Assembly: GCF_015645385.1 (NCBI RefSeq)
Contig: NZ_JADOET010000003.1
Span: 124,001-188,000, forward strand
Length of the DNA stretch: 64,000 nt
Origin: Winogradskyella marina
Lineage (GTDB): Bacteria; Bacteroidota; Bacteroidia; Flavobacteriales; Flavobacteriaceae
Direction of reading: 5' to 3'
In this document: positions 34,662-43,039 of the stretch, piece by piece
How positions within the stretch are numbered: the stretch's first letter is position 1
Layout: each line of letters opens with the position of its first letter
Position numbers and translations under genes: made by a program
Notes under the pieces: model-generated
What the model was told of the DNA's origin: nothing
Seen by the model: only the letters and a program-made list of their open reading frames with translations
The model's database searches: none

Positions 34662-35255
34662 ATGGAAAGAAAAAAATTAGTTATCATAATTAGTATTATT
34701 CTACTTTTATTGATTGGTTCTATTTATGCTTATATGAATGCACTTGGTTCAATGTGGGTGCTCAATAAGCCAGATGAAAGTCCTTATTTTATAACTACTG
34801 AATCCATAACTATTAAAAATATACCTTTACCAAAAGGAACGAAGATTACATATAAAAAACGTTTTTTTTGGGAGAAATACGAGCAAGAAAAATTACTAAA
34901 TGAAGAGAATGTTACTGATATTTCTTTTAAGAAAGGAGTTACAATAGATTGGGGAGGAGTCCCGATAACTTCTATTCATAAATTTTATAACTCAAAAATG
35001 AAAGGGTTTTCTGTTAATGCCGATTTCGATAAGCTGAATAATACTAAAAAAACACAATTTTCTAATTTATGGTTACGTTGTAATGATAATTTGGGAATAA
35101 CTGTAGAGAACACAAATGATTGGTCTTTTAACAAAAAAAACATTCTGGATATCGAATCTTGCGGTGTAAATAATCAAAGGTACTTTAAGGAAGATAAAAA
35201 TCAACAAAGATTTTTAGATGAATTGTATAGTCAACTAATGAAAATAAAAGATTAA
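34662..35255 (+). CDS. Hypothetical single-span membrane protein, cassette gene
   Basis: 197 residues from ATG 34662 (MERKKLVIIISIILLLLIGS); a TTG at 34644 is in frame but leaves the helix less N-terminal. One membrane anchor (6-26) then an extracytoplasmic domain with a Cys pair (LRCNDN, ESCGVNN). No family recognised. Only 13 bp separate it from the methionine aminopeptidase gene, with no element between, so the two form one unit. Confidence 0.7.
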   Translation: MERKKLVIIISIILLLLIGSIYAYMNALGSMWVLNKPDESPYFITTESITIKNIPLPKGTKITYKKRFFWEKYEQEKLLNEENVTDISFKKGVTIDWGGVPITSIHKFYNSKMKGFSVNADFDKLNNTKKTQFSNLWLRCNDNLGITVENTNDWSFNKKNILDIESCGVNNQRYFKEDKNQQRFLDELYSQLMKIKD

Positions 35256-35268
35256 TAAAAATTACGAA

Positions 35269-36033
35269 ATGTCAATAACAAAAGAATCTGAATTAATCGG
35301 AATGAAAAAAATTAGTGAAGTTGTTGGAACTACACTAAAATTAATGAGGGAATATGCTAAAGTTGGAATGTCTACTAAAGAATTAGATGAATATGGAGGT
35401 GAAATTTTAAAGAGTTATGGTGCTAAATCTGCCCCTTATGAAACCTATGGATTTCCTGGTTATTCTTGTATAAGTATAAACAAAGAAGCAGCACACGGAA
35501 TACCATCAAATAAAAAGATTTTGAAAGAAGGAGATTTAATTAATATTGATGTCTCTGCGGAACTTAACGGTTTTTGGTCTGACAATGGTGGCTCTTTTGT
35601 TCTTGGAAAAGACATTTATAATCACCAACCGCTTGTAGATGCTTCTAAAAACATTCTACGTAAAGCTATAAACAATATAAAAGGCGGAGTGAAAATTTCT
35701 GAAATTGGATATTTAATAGAAACTGAAGCTAAAAAGTCAGGGTTTAAAGTTATTAAAAATTTGGCTGGCCACGGAGTCGGAAGAAGTTTACACGAAGAGC
35801 CTGAAAATATTTTAAACTACAGAGTTAAAAGTAACAGAGAACGATTCAAAAAAAACACCACAGTAGCAATAGAAACTTTTATTTCAACAAATTCAACTGT
35901 TGCTGTAGAATTAAATGACGGTTGGACTTTAGTAGGCAATAAAGGTGGCTATGTAACTCAACACGAACAAACGATACTGGTAACTGATAAATATCCTGTC
36001 ATTTTAACAGAATCGAATGAAATTTGGAATTAA
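35269..36033 (+). CDS. map: Type I methionine aminopeptidase, cassette-borne paralogue
   Basis: 254 residues, the usual length of bacterial MetAP. Metal ligands are in place: Asp pair in INIDVSAELNGFWSDNGGSF, His in LAGHGVGRSLHEEPE, Glu in AIETFIST and Glu in THEQTILVT. It removes N-terminal Met. An essential housekeeping map gene normally sits in the ribosomal-protein region, so this is probably an extra copy; why it travels with a membrane protein in a cassette is unknown. Confidence 0.9.
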   Translation: MSITKESELIGMKKISEVVGTTLKLMREYAKVGMSTKELDEYGGEILKSYGAKSAPYETYGFPGYSCISINKEAAHGIPSNKKILKEGDLINIDVSAELNGFWSDNGGSFVLGKDIYNHQPLVDASKNILRKAINNIKGGVKISEIGYLIETEAKKSGFKVIKNLAGHGVGRSLHEEPENILNYRVKSNRERFKKNTTVAIETFISTNSTVAVELNDGWTLVGNKGGYVTQHEQTILVTDKYPVILTESNEIWN

Positions 36034-36039
36034 ATAACT

Positions 36040-36066
36040 GGCTTCAACAGCGTGTATAATTTATGA
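36040..36066 (+). repeat. Dispersed cassette element, 5' arm only
   Basis: GGCTTCAAC-AGC-GTGTAT-AATT, 6 bp after the map stop, keeps the outer arm, 3-nt bulge and inner arm. The core and 3' half are absent here; a matching 3' half lies at 36395-36475 after a small gene. Confidence 0.65.
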
Positions 36067-36157
36067 CAAACCAAAGAAACACCTAGGCCATAATATCTAA
36101 GCAGAATGCTGAAAATAAATATACTGAGAAAATAAAACTGAAAGAACAAACGATAGA

Positions 36158-36343
36158 ATGAAAAGGTACAAATTTAAAACCTCCAAAAAATTAAAAACAA
36201 TACATCGTAAAATGATAGTAAATTTTGGTGCGGAAAACATAAGATATGAATACGAGCATTATTATTTCGATATTAAAGCTGAAAAAGTAGAAAGTATTCA
36301 AGCACATTTTAAGAAAATTGGATTAGCACTATTAGCCGTTTAA
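36158..36343 (+). CDS. Small basic hypothetical protein
   Basis: 61 residues, Lys-rich N-terminus (KRYKFKTSKKLKTIHRKM) and a C-terminal QAHFKKIGLALLAV. No family recognised. It lies between a 5' arm (36040) and a 3' half (36395) of the dispersed element, so it may have been inserted into, or replaced the middle of, one element. Confidence 0.5.
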   Translation: MKRYKFKTSKKLKTIHRKMIVNFGAENIRYEYEHYYFDIKAEKVESIQAHFKKIGLALLAV

Positions 36344-36394
36344 CTAGAAGTCTCTAAAATAGATGCTGAAAACCACGAAACATAATGCCGAAAT

Positions 36395-36475
36395 TTCATT
36401 AGGTTCGTAAAAGTTTGCTAACTTAGTTGCCTAACCACGTAACTAACCATATACAAGAGCGTTAGCGAACATTAA
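36395..36475 (+). repeat. Dispersed cassette element, 3' half
   Basis: GGTTCGTAAAAGTTTGCTAAC, TTAGTTGCCTAACCACG, TAACTAACC and a full 3' arm ATATAC-AAGAGC-GTTAGC with the 6-nt bulge. The next ATG is at 36486. Confidence 0.75.
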
Positions 36476-36485
36476 ACAAACAATA

Positions 36486-37292
36486 ATGAAAAAAATCATT
36501 TTTCTATGTCTGACGATTCTTTTTATAGGATGTAAAGAGCAGTCAAAAAAAGAAGACGTTAAATCAGTAGACAAAAAAGAAATTGTAAAAAAGAAACGAC
36601 CTGTTGCTTTAGAAGATGGTAAATTTTTTGAAGTTGACGGAAAGAAAATGTTGTATGGTGGAGAATTGGAAAATCAACATTTCGACATAAGTGACTATTT
36701 ACTTAAAGATGAACAGTTTCATTATGGAATTGGTCGTGAAAAATTTCCAGCCTTATTAAAACCAGAATTTATTTCTGTCACAGAAGCTAACCAAGTTTGG
36801 GCAGACAGTACAAGATTTTTGCTAGCACAATCTGGTAATGAGATTAAAGCTTACTCTGTTAAAGACCTTACTAGACACGAAGTTGTTAACGACGTTCTGG
36901 ATGGTAAACCTATAATGGCGGCTTATTGTATATTGGCTGATTTGGGTGCTATTTATGAGCGAAATTATGGAAATAAAGAACTAACATTTGCATTAAGTGG
37001 ATATACCTACTATGATAAAGAAATATGGAATGGGTTAGATGGATTTGTACTTTGGGATAGAGAAACAGAAAGCTTGTGGTGGCCATTGATTGGTAAAGCT
37101 GTTTCTGGTCCCTTAAAGAATGTAAAACTCATTGAGATGGATAACGACAAATGGAGCGATACGACTTGGGAAAACATTCGAGATAATTATCCAAATGCGA
37201 AAGTTCTAAAGTCAGGACAGGACTTTGAAAGACCTACTGAATGGAAAAAGATAGAAGATGTGTCTTCTATAATTGAAAACTTTAGGGCATAA
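36486..37292 (+). CDS. DUF3179 lipoprotein, cassette gene
   Basis: 268 residues; lipoprotein signal (LCLTILFIGC) then a Lys-rich linker. DUF3179 features: KPEFISVTEANQVWADS, KAYSVKDLTRHEVVND, GKPIMAAYCILADLGAIYER and LDGFVLWDRETESLWWPLIGKAVSGPL. Function of the family is unknown. Its stop codon overlaps the remnant of an element 3' end. Confidence 0.8.
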   Translation: MKKIIFLCLTILFIGCKEQSKKEDVKSVDKKEIVKKKRPVALEDGKFFEVDGKKMLYGGELENQHFDISDYLLKDEQFHYGIGREKFPALLKPEFISVTEANQVWADSTRFLLAQSGNEIKAYSVKDLTRHEVVNDVLDGKPIMAAYCILADLGAIYERNYGNKELTFALSGYTYYDKEIWNGLDGFVLWDRETESLWWPLIGKAVSGPLKNVKLIEMDNDKWSDTTWENIRDNYPNAKVLKSGQDFERPTEWKKIEDVSSIIENFRA

Positions 37293-37332
37293 CCACGCCA
37301 TGATATCATACGCTAATCCGCTAGGCAACATT
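37291..37332 (+). repeat. Dispersed cassette element, 3' end remnant
   Basis: AACCACGCCATGATATCATAC and CTAGGCAACATTTGACC align with the AACCACGCAACTAACCATAC and GTTAGCAACA end of complete copies. The 5' half and core are missing. The next gene begins 10 bp later with TTG. Confidence 0.5.
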
Positions 37333-37342
37333 TGACCAAAAA

Positions 37343-38185
37343 TTGATAAGTGACATCAAAATATTGACCATTTTATTATTTGCTACAATGTCTTCTTGTG
37401 GCCAATCTGATACATCTGACAAAGATTTAGCAAAAAATAAAGTGATAGCATTAAGTCCGCAGAAAGAAAAGCAGAAAGAAATAATAAATGAACATCTGAA
37501 AAACGGAGCGTGGAAACACGAACTATTTTCAAGAGAATGGCAAGAAGAAATTGACAAAGGACTTGCAAAAGATAGCACTATCGCATATTTATGGCAACAA
37601 AAGGCAATGCCAATGTTCAAACAAGGAAAATATGAGGTTGGAGTGGACTTTATTGATAAGGCTGTAAAATACGACAGACAAGGGTGGCAAGATTATCGAG
37701 CATTCATAAAATGTATTTTTGCTAAAACGTATAGAGATGCGATTACAGATTTTAAAGATTGCAAAAAAAGGTTTGGATATAGCTATGTTATGGACCATTC
37801 CTATGACTTTTACATTGGGCTTTCCTACTTACAATTAAATGAATTTGAAAAAGCGGAACAGATTTTTAAACAAGATTACGAATACCAACTAAAAGATAAA
37901 GGCAAAGATTGGCTTCACCATTTAGACTTGTTTTATTATGGTATTAGTAAATATGAGCAAAAAGTTTATTTAGGAGCAATTGAAATTTTCGACAAGGCTT
38001 TAGAAATTTACCCTAACTTTTCAGAAGTCCAAATTTTCAAATCGGATTGTTTAAGACGAATTGGAAAAACAACAGAGGCACACGAATTACAGAAATTAGG
38101 AGAGATTAATGGTCGAAATGGAAACACAATAAACGAAGACAATGTGATTTATGAAAAGTATCCATATCAAATAAGATGGTACTAA
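37343..38185 (+). CDS. TPR-containing lipoprotein, cassette gene
   Basis: 280 residues from TTG 37343; no ATG precedes the lipoprotein signal (ILTILLFATMSSC), so TTG is the likely start. The mature part has tetratricopeptide-like helices (AYLWQQKAMPMFKQGKYEVGVDFIDKAV, SYLQLNEFEKAEQIFKQDY, GAIEIFDKALEIYPNFSEV). Probably a periplasmic scaffold; partner unknown. Confidence 0.75.
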   Translation: MISDIKILTILLFATMSSCGQSDTSDKDLAKNKVIALSPQKEKQKEIINEHLKNGAWKHELFSREWQEEIDKGLAKDSTIAYLWQQKAMPMFKQGKYEVGVDFIDKAVKYDRQGWQDYRAFIKCIFAKTYRDAITDFKDCKKRFGYSYVMDHSYDFYIGLSYLQLNEFEKAEQIFKQDYEYQLKDKGKDWLHHLDLFYYGISKYEQKVYLGAIEIFDKALEIYPNFSEVQIFKSDCLRRIGKTTEAHELQKLGEINGRNGNTINEDNVIYEKYPYQIRWY

Positions 38186-38199
38186 ATAAAAAACGTTAC

Positions 38200-38247
38200 A
38201 CAACCACACAACAAACCATATACAAAAATGTTAGCTTGCATTTAAAA
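38200..38247 (+). repeat. Dispersed cassette element, 3' end
   Basis: AACCACACAACAAACC then 3' arm ATATAC-AAAAAT-GTTAGC with the 6-nt bulge, 15 bp after the TPR gene stop and 15 bp before the rhomboid start. Core and 5' arm are absent. Confidence 0.7.
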
Positions 38248-38261
38248 CCAACATCTCCTTA

Positions 38262-39803
38262 TTGAACACTATAAAAACAAAAATTAAAGACGTATATGTT
38301 CCATTTTTAATAGTTTCGATAGGAACAATTCTTTTTTACAATATATTTCGTTGGACTTTAGATATCAAACTCGGAATTCTACCCTTAAAGGAAAACCTAT
38401 TGAATTTTTGGATTCCTTTCGCTCTTCCTTGCATTCCAATACTTATTTGGTTACGAAGAAGAATTAGAATTTTAAATGTTAGAGGCAAAACAGATAACGG
38501 CTATTTTGCATATCAATTTGCTATGGCCGTAGCAATCGCTGTGCCATTAATAATAAGTCAACACTACATTGAGAAAAATTCTTTTGACTTAAACGAAATA
38601 CCTTCAATAGCAAAAGTTAAAGAATTAAAAAATGAAAAATATTTTAAAATAAGCTCATTTGATATTGACCATAACTCAAGCCTTCCATATGTAACTGCGA
38701 GAACTTCTGGTCGAAATAATGATAATCTAAACTTTTACTTATATCTCGCCTGTCCTTTTAAGGAAACGAGTTCTATTTGGTATGGAGTTGAGTATAAAAA
38801 GAATTTAAGTAATCGTATTAATGAACAAAGAAAAAAATCAGAATACAGAACTTTTTTAAATACATCAGAACAAGAATTTAAAACATATAATTTTCACGAT
38901 GTAGAATATTTTGAACGACTAGGATATTCAGACGACAGAGATGGATTTATAGAAGCAATACAAAAAAGAAACGCTAATCTAAACGAAAAGGAACAAATAA
39001 TACTTGTACCTAAAAAAGATGTTTTTGAAGAAAGACTTGGTAATTCGTTTTCCTGGATTTTTGGGTCTTTTGGTATCGGAGCACTAGCCCTTTTAGTAAT
39101 GGTAGTAATTCCTAAAATTGACGAAAAGGAATTAAACGATTTTAAGAAAAATAAACCACTAAAAGAAGATCATTTAAAAGATCTGATAAGCCTTTTAAAT
39201 CCAATAGGCGAAAATAAAGCTACAGCAATTTTATTACTTCTAAATATTATTGTATTCCTAATTATGACCTTTAACGGACTTAACATCGTTTCTCCTACAC
39301 CAAGAGAATTACTCGAAATTGGAGGAAATAGACGATTTGAAGTTATGAATGGAGAATATTGGAGATTATTTTCTTCTTTATTTATTCACGGTGGACTCTT
39401 ACACTTGTTTATGAATTTAATCGGACTTGGACTTGGCAGTAGTTTGTTGGAAAAGGCTCTAGGTTCTTTAAAACTTATAATTATCTACATTGGTTGCGGA
39501 ACACTAGCAAGTTTAGCGAGTATTTATTGGCACGAAAATACAGTTAGCGTTGGAGCATCTGGAGCAATTTTTGGACTTTATGGACTGATTTTAGCTTTTA
39601 CCGTTTTCAAGATTTATCCAGATTATATGCGTGGAATGACTTGGATGTTGTTGGGACTTTATGCTGGAGTAAGTCTGCTATTCGGGTTTTTAGGAGGAAT
39701 TGATAATGCAGCTCATTTTGGCGGATTAATAAGTGGATTTGTAATTGGAGGTATTTTAATATTAATAGATAAAGACGAACTGAAAAAAAATCTAAGCTAT
39801 TAA
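38262..39803 (+). CDS. Rhomboid-family intramembrane serine protease with long N-terminal region
   Basis: 513 residues from TTG 38262. The rhomboid core occupies about 315-505: NGEYWRLFSSLFIHGGLLHLFMNL, catalytic Ser in VGASGAIFGLYG and catalytic His in NAAHFGGLISG. The first 310 residues contain two membrane spans, a soluble insert (about 100-250) and another span, an extension not usual for bacterial rhomboids. Predicted to cleave membrane proteins; substrate unknown. Its stop codon is fused to the next element's start. Confidence 0.88.
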   Translation: MNTIKTKIKDVYVPFLIVSIGTILFYNIFRWTLDIKLGILPLKENLLNFWIPFALPCIPILIWLRRRIRILNVRGKTDNGYFAYQFAMAVAIAVPLIISQHYIEKNSFDLNEIPSIAKVKELKNEKYFKISSFDIDHNSSLPYVTARTSGRNNDNLNFYLYLACPFKETSSIWYGVEYKKNLSNRINEQRKKSEYRTFLNTSEQEFKTYNFHDVEYFERLGYSDDRDGFIEAIQKRNANLNEKEQIILVPKKDVFEERLGNSFSWIFGSFGIGALALLVMVVIPKIDEKELNDFKKNKPLKEDHLKDLISLLNPIGENKATAILLLLNIIVFLIMTFNGLNIVSPTPRELLEIGGNRRFEVMNGEYWRLFSSLFIHGGLLHLFMNLIGLGLGSSLLEKALGSLKLIIIYIGCGTLASLASIYWHENTVSVGASGAIFGLYGLILAFTVFKIYPDYMRGMTWMLLGLYAGVSLLFGFLGGIDNAAHFGGLISGFVIGGILILIDKDELKKNLSY

Positions 39804-39955
39804 CGTGTATAGTTCATTGCTAGTGCAAGCCTACCTGCGAATCCCTAGCAATCGGGACGCTGATAGTTTATTCCGATAATAATTTTCTTAATATCAGTTT
39901 AAAAACTACTGAACGCAAGCCTTGTGCTTTTCAATATATAAGACATTGTTTTTCA
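39801..39955 (+). repeat. Dispersed cassette element, 5' half clear, 3' half degraded
   Basis: AAC-GTGTAT-AGTTCATTGCTAGTGC overlaps the rhomboid stop codon, then AGCCTACCTGCGAATCCC. The rest differs from other copies and includes an ATCGGGA segment; ATATAT-AAGACA-TTG near 39934 may be the worn 3' arm. Confidence 0.6.
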
Positions 39956-40198
39956 CAACCTTACAGCTTAACGAACGTTATATAGCATAAAAGGTTTTAA
40001 CTTGGCCTGTGATTTAGGGATTTATACGTACAATTACATCTCGCTATATCAATAAATATAATTAACTTCGTTTCTCATAATTTTTCTGATAAGAAACCTT
40101 TGTTATATCCTGATAAATTTATGGATAGGACTTATGAAAATTATGATATTACGAGTTAGCCGCAAGTTTATAATAACATTCACAACTATTATTTAACC
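39956..40198. other. Intergenic region, no gene seen
   Basis: AT-rich DNA between the element remnant and the decarboxylase. No long frame, terminator or clear TAnnTTTG element; AACCTTTG at 40098-40105 is the nearest -7-like sequence. Confidence 0.5.
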
Positions 40199-41647
40199 AT
40201 GATTAATAAGATTAAAGAGTTAGAGAAATTATCACGTCTTTTAGACCCTAAAGAAAGCATAAGAGAACAATGGAACGCTGAGGTTTTAGAGTATTCCAAT
40301 ACATTCATAAACAACTTAGACACTTCAAAAGCTTTTATTCAGTCTAAAGAAAATGGAAAGGCTATCTATAATTTAGATATTGAAGAGCAAGCAGTTGAAT
40401 TAACCTCATTATTAGATAGTACAACAAAAAATATTGACGGCGTAGGTATAAATCCTGCCTCTGGCGGACACATGGGTTACATTCCTGGTGGTGGACTTTA
40501 CCCTTCTGCGCTTGGAGATTATATGGCAGCCATTAGCAATCGTTATGCTGGAGTATTTTATGCTGCACCAGGAGCCGTTCGTTTAGAAAATATGATTATT
40601 AAATGGATGTGTCGCCTTATGGGTTATCCTACTACTGCCTTTGGGAATTTAACTTCAGGTGGATCCATTGCTAACTTAATGGCCTTAGTAACAGCACGTG
40701 AAGCTTATAACCTTAAAGCTAGAGATTTTGAAAAATCTGTAATTTATCTTACAAAACAAGCACATCATTCTATATTAAAAGCCATCCGAATTTCAGGATT
40801 ATCTGAAGCGCAATTAAGATATATACCTTTAGACAACAACCTAAAGCTTTCCGCAGAACATTTAGAAACGGCCATTATTGAAGACAAAGAAAAGGGGTTG
40901 ATTCCTTTCTATATCAATGCTTCATTTGGTACCACCAATACAGGAACAATTGATCCTCTAGAAGCCATTGCAGAGATCGCTAAAAAACACAAACTATGGT
41001 TTCATGTCGATGGAGCTTATGGTGGTTTCTTTAAATTAGTTAAAAAATTAGATTCAAAATTTAAAGGCATAACAGAAGCGGATTCCATAACTCTAGATCC
41101 GCACAAAACACTTTTTCTTCCTTATGGAACAGGTGCTGTACTCATAAAAGACAAAGAGAATTTATTAAAAGCCTATCACTGTCTAGCGGACTATATGCAA
41201 GATACTGTGGGTAAAGAAGATGAAATTTCACCTGCAGATATATCTGCCGAACAAACAAAGCACTTTCGAGGGATGAGAATGTGGCTGCCATTAAAATTAT
41301 TTGGCTTAAAACCTTTTAGAGCAGCATTAGAAGAAAAACTAAACCTCACAACATATTTTTATGATGAAATACAAAAATTACCTGGGTTTGAAGTAGGCCC
41401 AGAACCAGAACTTTCTGTGGCTATTTTTAGGTACGTTCCTAAAGATGGAGATGCAAACGTATTCAACAGAGAGTTAATTGAAGCCATTCAAACTGATGGA
41501 CGTATATTTCTATCATCTACGAACATAAATAATGTCTTTTGGATACGAATAGCCATTGTTCAATTTAGAACGCATCTTGAACAGATAGATCTTTTACTCG
41601 ATATTATTAAAAAATACATAGATGATACCTCAACTGAATTAAATTAA
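40199..41647 (+). CDS. PLP-dependent group II decarboxylase (aromatic-amino-acid/glutamate type)
   Basis: 482 residues. PLP lysine in SITLDPHKTLFLPYG, cofactor aspartate in FHVDGAYGGFF, and the N-terminal GINPASGGHMGYIPGGG substrate region point to the aromatic-L-amino-acid / tyrosine decarboxylase group. It decarboxylates an amino acid in the cytoplasm; which one cannot be decided. Longer and more conserved than the surrounding cassette genes, yet followed 6 bp after its stop by a complete dispersed element. Confidence 0.9.
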   Translation: MINKIKELEKLSRLLDPKESIREQWNAEVLEYSNTFINNLDTSKAFIQSKENGKAIYNLDIEEQAVELTSLLDSTTKNIDGVGINPASGGHMGYIPGGGLYPSALGDYMAAISNRYAGVFYAAPGAVRLENMIIKWMCRLMGYPTTAFGNLTSGGSIANLMALVTAREAYNLKARDFEKSVIYLTKQAHHSILKAIRISGLSEAQLRYIPLDNNLKLSAEHLETAIIEDKEKGLIPFYINASFGTTNTGTIDPLEAIAEIAKKHKLWFHVDGAYGGFFKLVKKLDSKFKGITEADSITLDPHKTLFLPYGTGAVLIKDKENLLKAYHCLADYMQDTVGKEDEISPADISAEQTKHFRGMRMWLPLKLFGLKPFRAALEEKLNLTTYFYDEIQKLPGFEVGPEPELSVAIFRYVPKDGDANVFNRELIEAIQTDGRIFLSSTNINNVFWIRIAIVQFRTHLEQIDLLLDIIKKYIDDTSTELN

Positions 41648-41653
41648 ACCAGT

Positions 41654-41828
41654 GGCTAACAGTATATATAATTTCTTGCTAATCCTCGCCTACCCTTCGA
41701 CTACGCTCAGGACTGGCTTACGAACCCCGATTTTCTAGTCGGTTTTTACTTAGCTGTTGCGCAAACAAGTGTGCTAAATTGCGGGTTTAAACACGTCACT
41801 AATCATACACAAATACATTGGCTACAAT
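41654..41828 (+). repeat. Dispersed cassette element, type I, long copy
   Basis: 5' arm GGCTAAC-AGT-ATATAT, core TTTCTTGCTAATCCTCGCC, an extra TTCGACTACGCTCAGGACTG segment (a REP-like insert common in flavobacteria), CCCCGATTTTC hairpin, GTTTTTACTTAGC, then 3' arm ATACAC-AAATAC-ATTGGC. It is about 40 bp longer than other copies because of the insert. Confidence 0.78.
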
Positions 41829-41843
41829 ATAAAAAACGATATT

Positions 41844-42410
41844 ATGAAACATGATCTTGCTGCAATGAACTCTTTGGATATTTACTTATCAAATCTGACC
41901 AATGAGGAATACGACAAAATCAAACATAAAATTGGTACTAGAAAATCAAAATCGATGCCATTATTGAGTTGGGATATTTATAGGGATGGTTATCATAAAC
42001 GAATGACTGAAGCCAAAAAGAAAATTGAATTGGAAAAAGTTCTTTCTTTTGCAAAACAATTTAATTGGCAAAATGACCTTGAAATTGCTTTTGCTGAGAA
42101 TGATTACGAAGCCTTGATTATTACTGATATAAATCAGAAAATAATATGGGTAAATGATGGTTTCACGTCTATGACTGGTTATTCAAAATCATTTGCTCTA
42201 AACAAAACACCGAGGTTTTTACAAGGCGAGAAAACCTCATTAAGAACTAAAGCAAAGATTAAGTCTAAAATTGAACTTAACAAACCGTTCAAGGAAGTCA
42301 TAGTCAATCACCGAAAAGACAAATCAATTTACAAATGTGAGGTAAAGATTATACCGCTTTACCACAAAGAAACAACGCATTTTATAGCATTAGAAAAACA
42401 AGTAGTATAA
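41844..42410 (+). CDS. PAS-domain protein, LOV-like but without the photoactive cysteine
   Basis: 188 residues: an N-terminal helical region (1-75) and a PAS domain (about 80-185) with ALIITDINQKIIWVNDGFTSMTGYS. The segment NKTPRFLQGEKTS aligns with the LOV motif GxNCRFLQ, but Thr-Pro replaces Asn-Cys, so a flavin-cysteinyl adduct cannot form. There is no output domain after PAS. It overlaps the thioesterase gene by 1 bp, so both are one unit. Confidence 0.82.
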   Translation: MKHDLAAMNSLDIYLSNLTNEEYDKIKHKIGTRKSKSMPLLSWDIYRDGYHKRMTEAKKKIELEKVLSFAKQFNWQNDLEIAFAENDYEALIITDINQKIIWVNDGFTSMTGYSKSFALNKTPRFLQGEKTSLRTKAKIKSKIELNKPFKEVIVNHRKDKSIYKCEVKIIPLYHKETTHFIALEKQVV

Positions 42411-42793
42411 TGGACGTAGAGCAAAAAATAAAAAAATCAAGGTCGAAAATCTTTAAAGCGGTTTTTCCTAATACAACGAATCATTACGACACCCTTTTCG
42501 GAGGCACAGCAATGCAATTAATGGACGAAACGGCGTTTATAACAGCAACAAGGTTTAGTCGACAACAAATGGTTACTGTTAGTAGTGATAAAATTGACTT
42601 TAAAAAGCCTATTCCTGCAGGAACTATTGTGGAACTCGATGGATATGTTACCCACGTAGGACATACAAGTTTAAAAGTGAGAGTAGATATTTTCGTAGAG
42701 GAAATGTACACCGATTTCCGAGAAAAAGCAGTATCCGGAGAATTTACATTTGTTGCGATTGACGATAATAAGAAACCAGTAAAAATACTATAG
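42410..42793 (+). CDS. Acyl-CoA thioesterase, YciA-like hotdog fold
   Basis: 127 residues with the hotdog acyl-CoA hydrolase signature: TNHYDTLFGGTAMQLMDETAFITA, SSDKIDFKKPIPAGTIVELDGYV and VRVDIFVEEM. It cleaves acyl-CoA in the cytoplasm. Starts inside the stop of the PAS gene (ATGA overlap), and its own stop overlaps the first base of the next element. Confidence 0.88.
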   Translation: MDVEQKIKKSRSKIFKAVFPNTTNHYDTLFGGTAMQLMDETAFITATRFSRQQMVTVSSDKIDFKKPIPAGTIVELDGYVTHVGHTSLKVRVDIFVEEMYTDFREKAVSGEFTFVAIDDNKKPVKIL

Positions 42794-42921
42794 CTAAAAA
42801 CGTATATCAGAAACAGCGATTCCACCTATTAAACAATTAAATTTCAATAAGTTACAAACCCTTATTACATTGAAAATATAGGGCTTAAAATCTGCTGTTT
42901 TTCATATACAAAACAGTGGCC
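42793..42921 (+). repeat. Dispersed cassette element, different interior but intact fold
   Basis: GCTAAA-AAC-GTATAT (42793-42807) and ATATAC-AAAACA-GTGGCC (42904-42921) reproduce the 3-nt and 6-nt bulges. Inside, GAAACAGC-GATT pairs with AATC-T-GCTGTTTTTC, so the inner stem is long. The sequence between is unlike type I or II copies. It begins on the last base of the thioesterase stop codon. Confidence 0.68.
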
Positions 42922-43039
42922 TGTAATGCAGCTAAACTAAAGCTCTATTCAATAACGTAACGCAACAAACACAAAATTATACTTAAAAATAATTCGAAAT
43001 ACCTATTAAACCTTTTAAGATTACAATAGTCAAAAAAGC

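Noticed and set aside
41698..41717. TTCGACTACGCTCAGGACTG as a separate mobile repeat
   Set aside because: It is a short REP-like motif commonly seen in flavobacterial intergenic DNA; here it is treated as an insert within the dispersed element.
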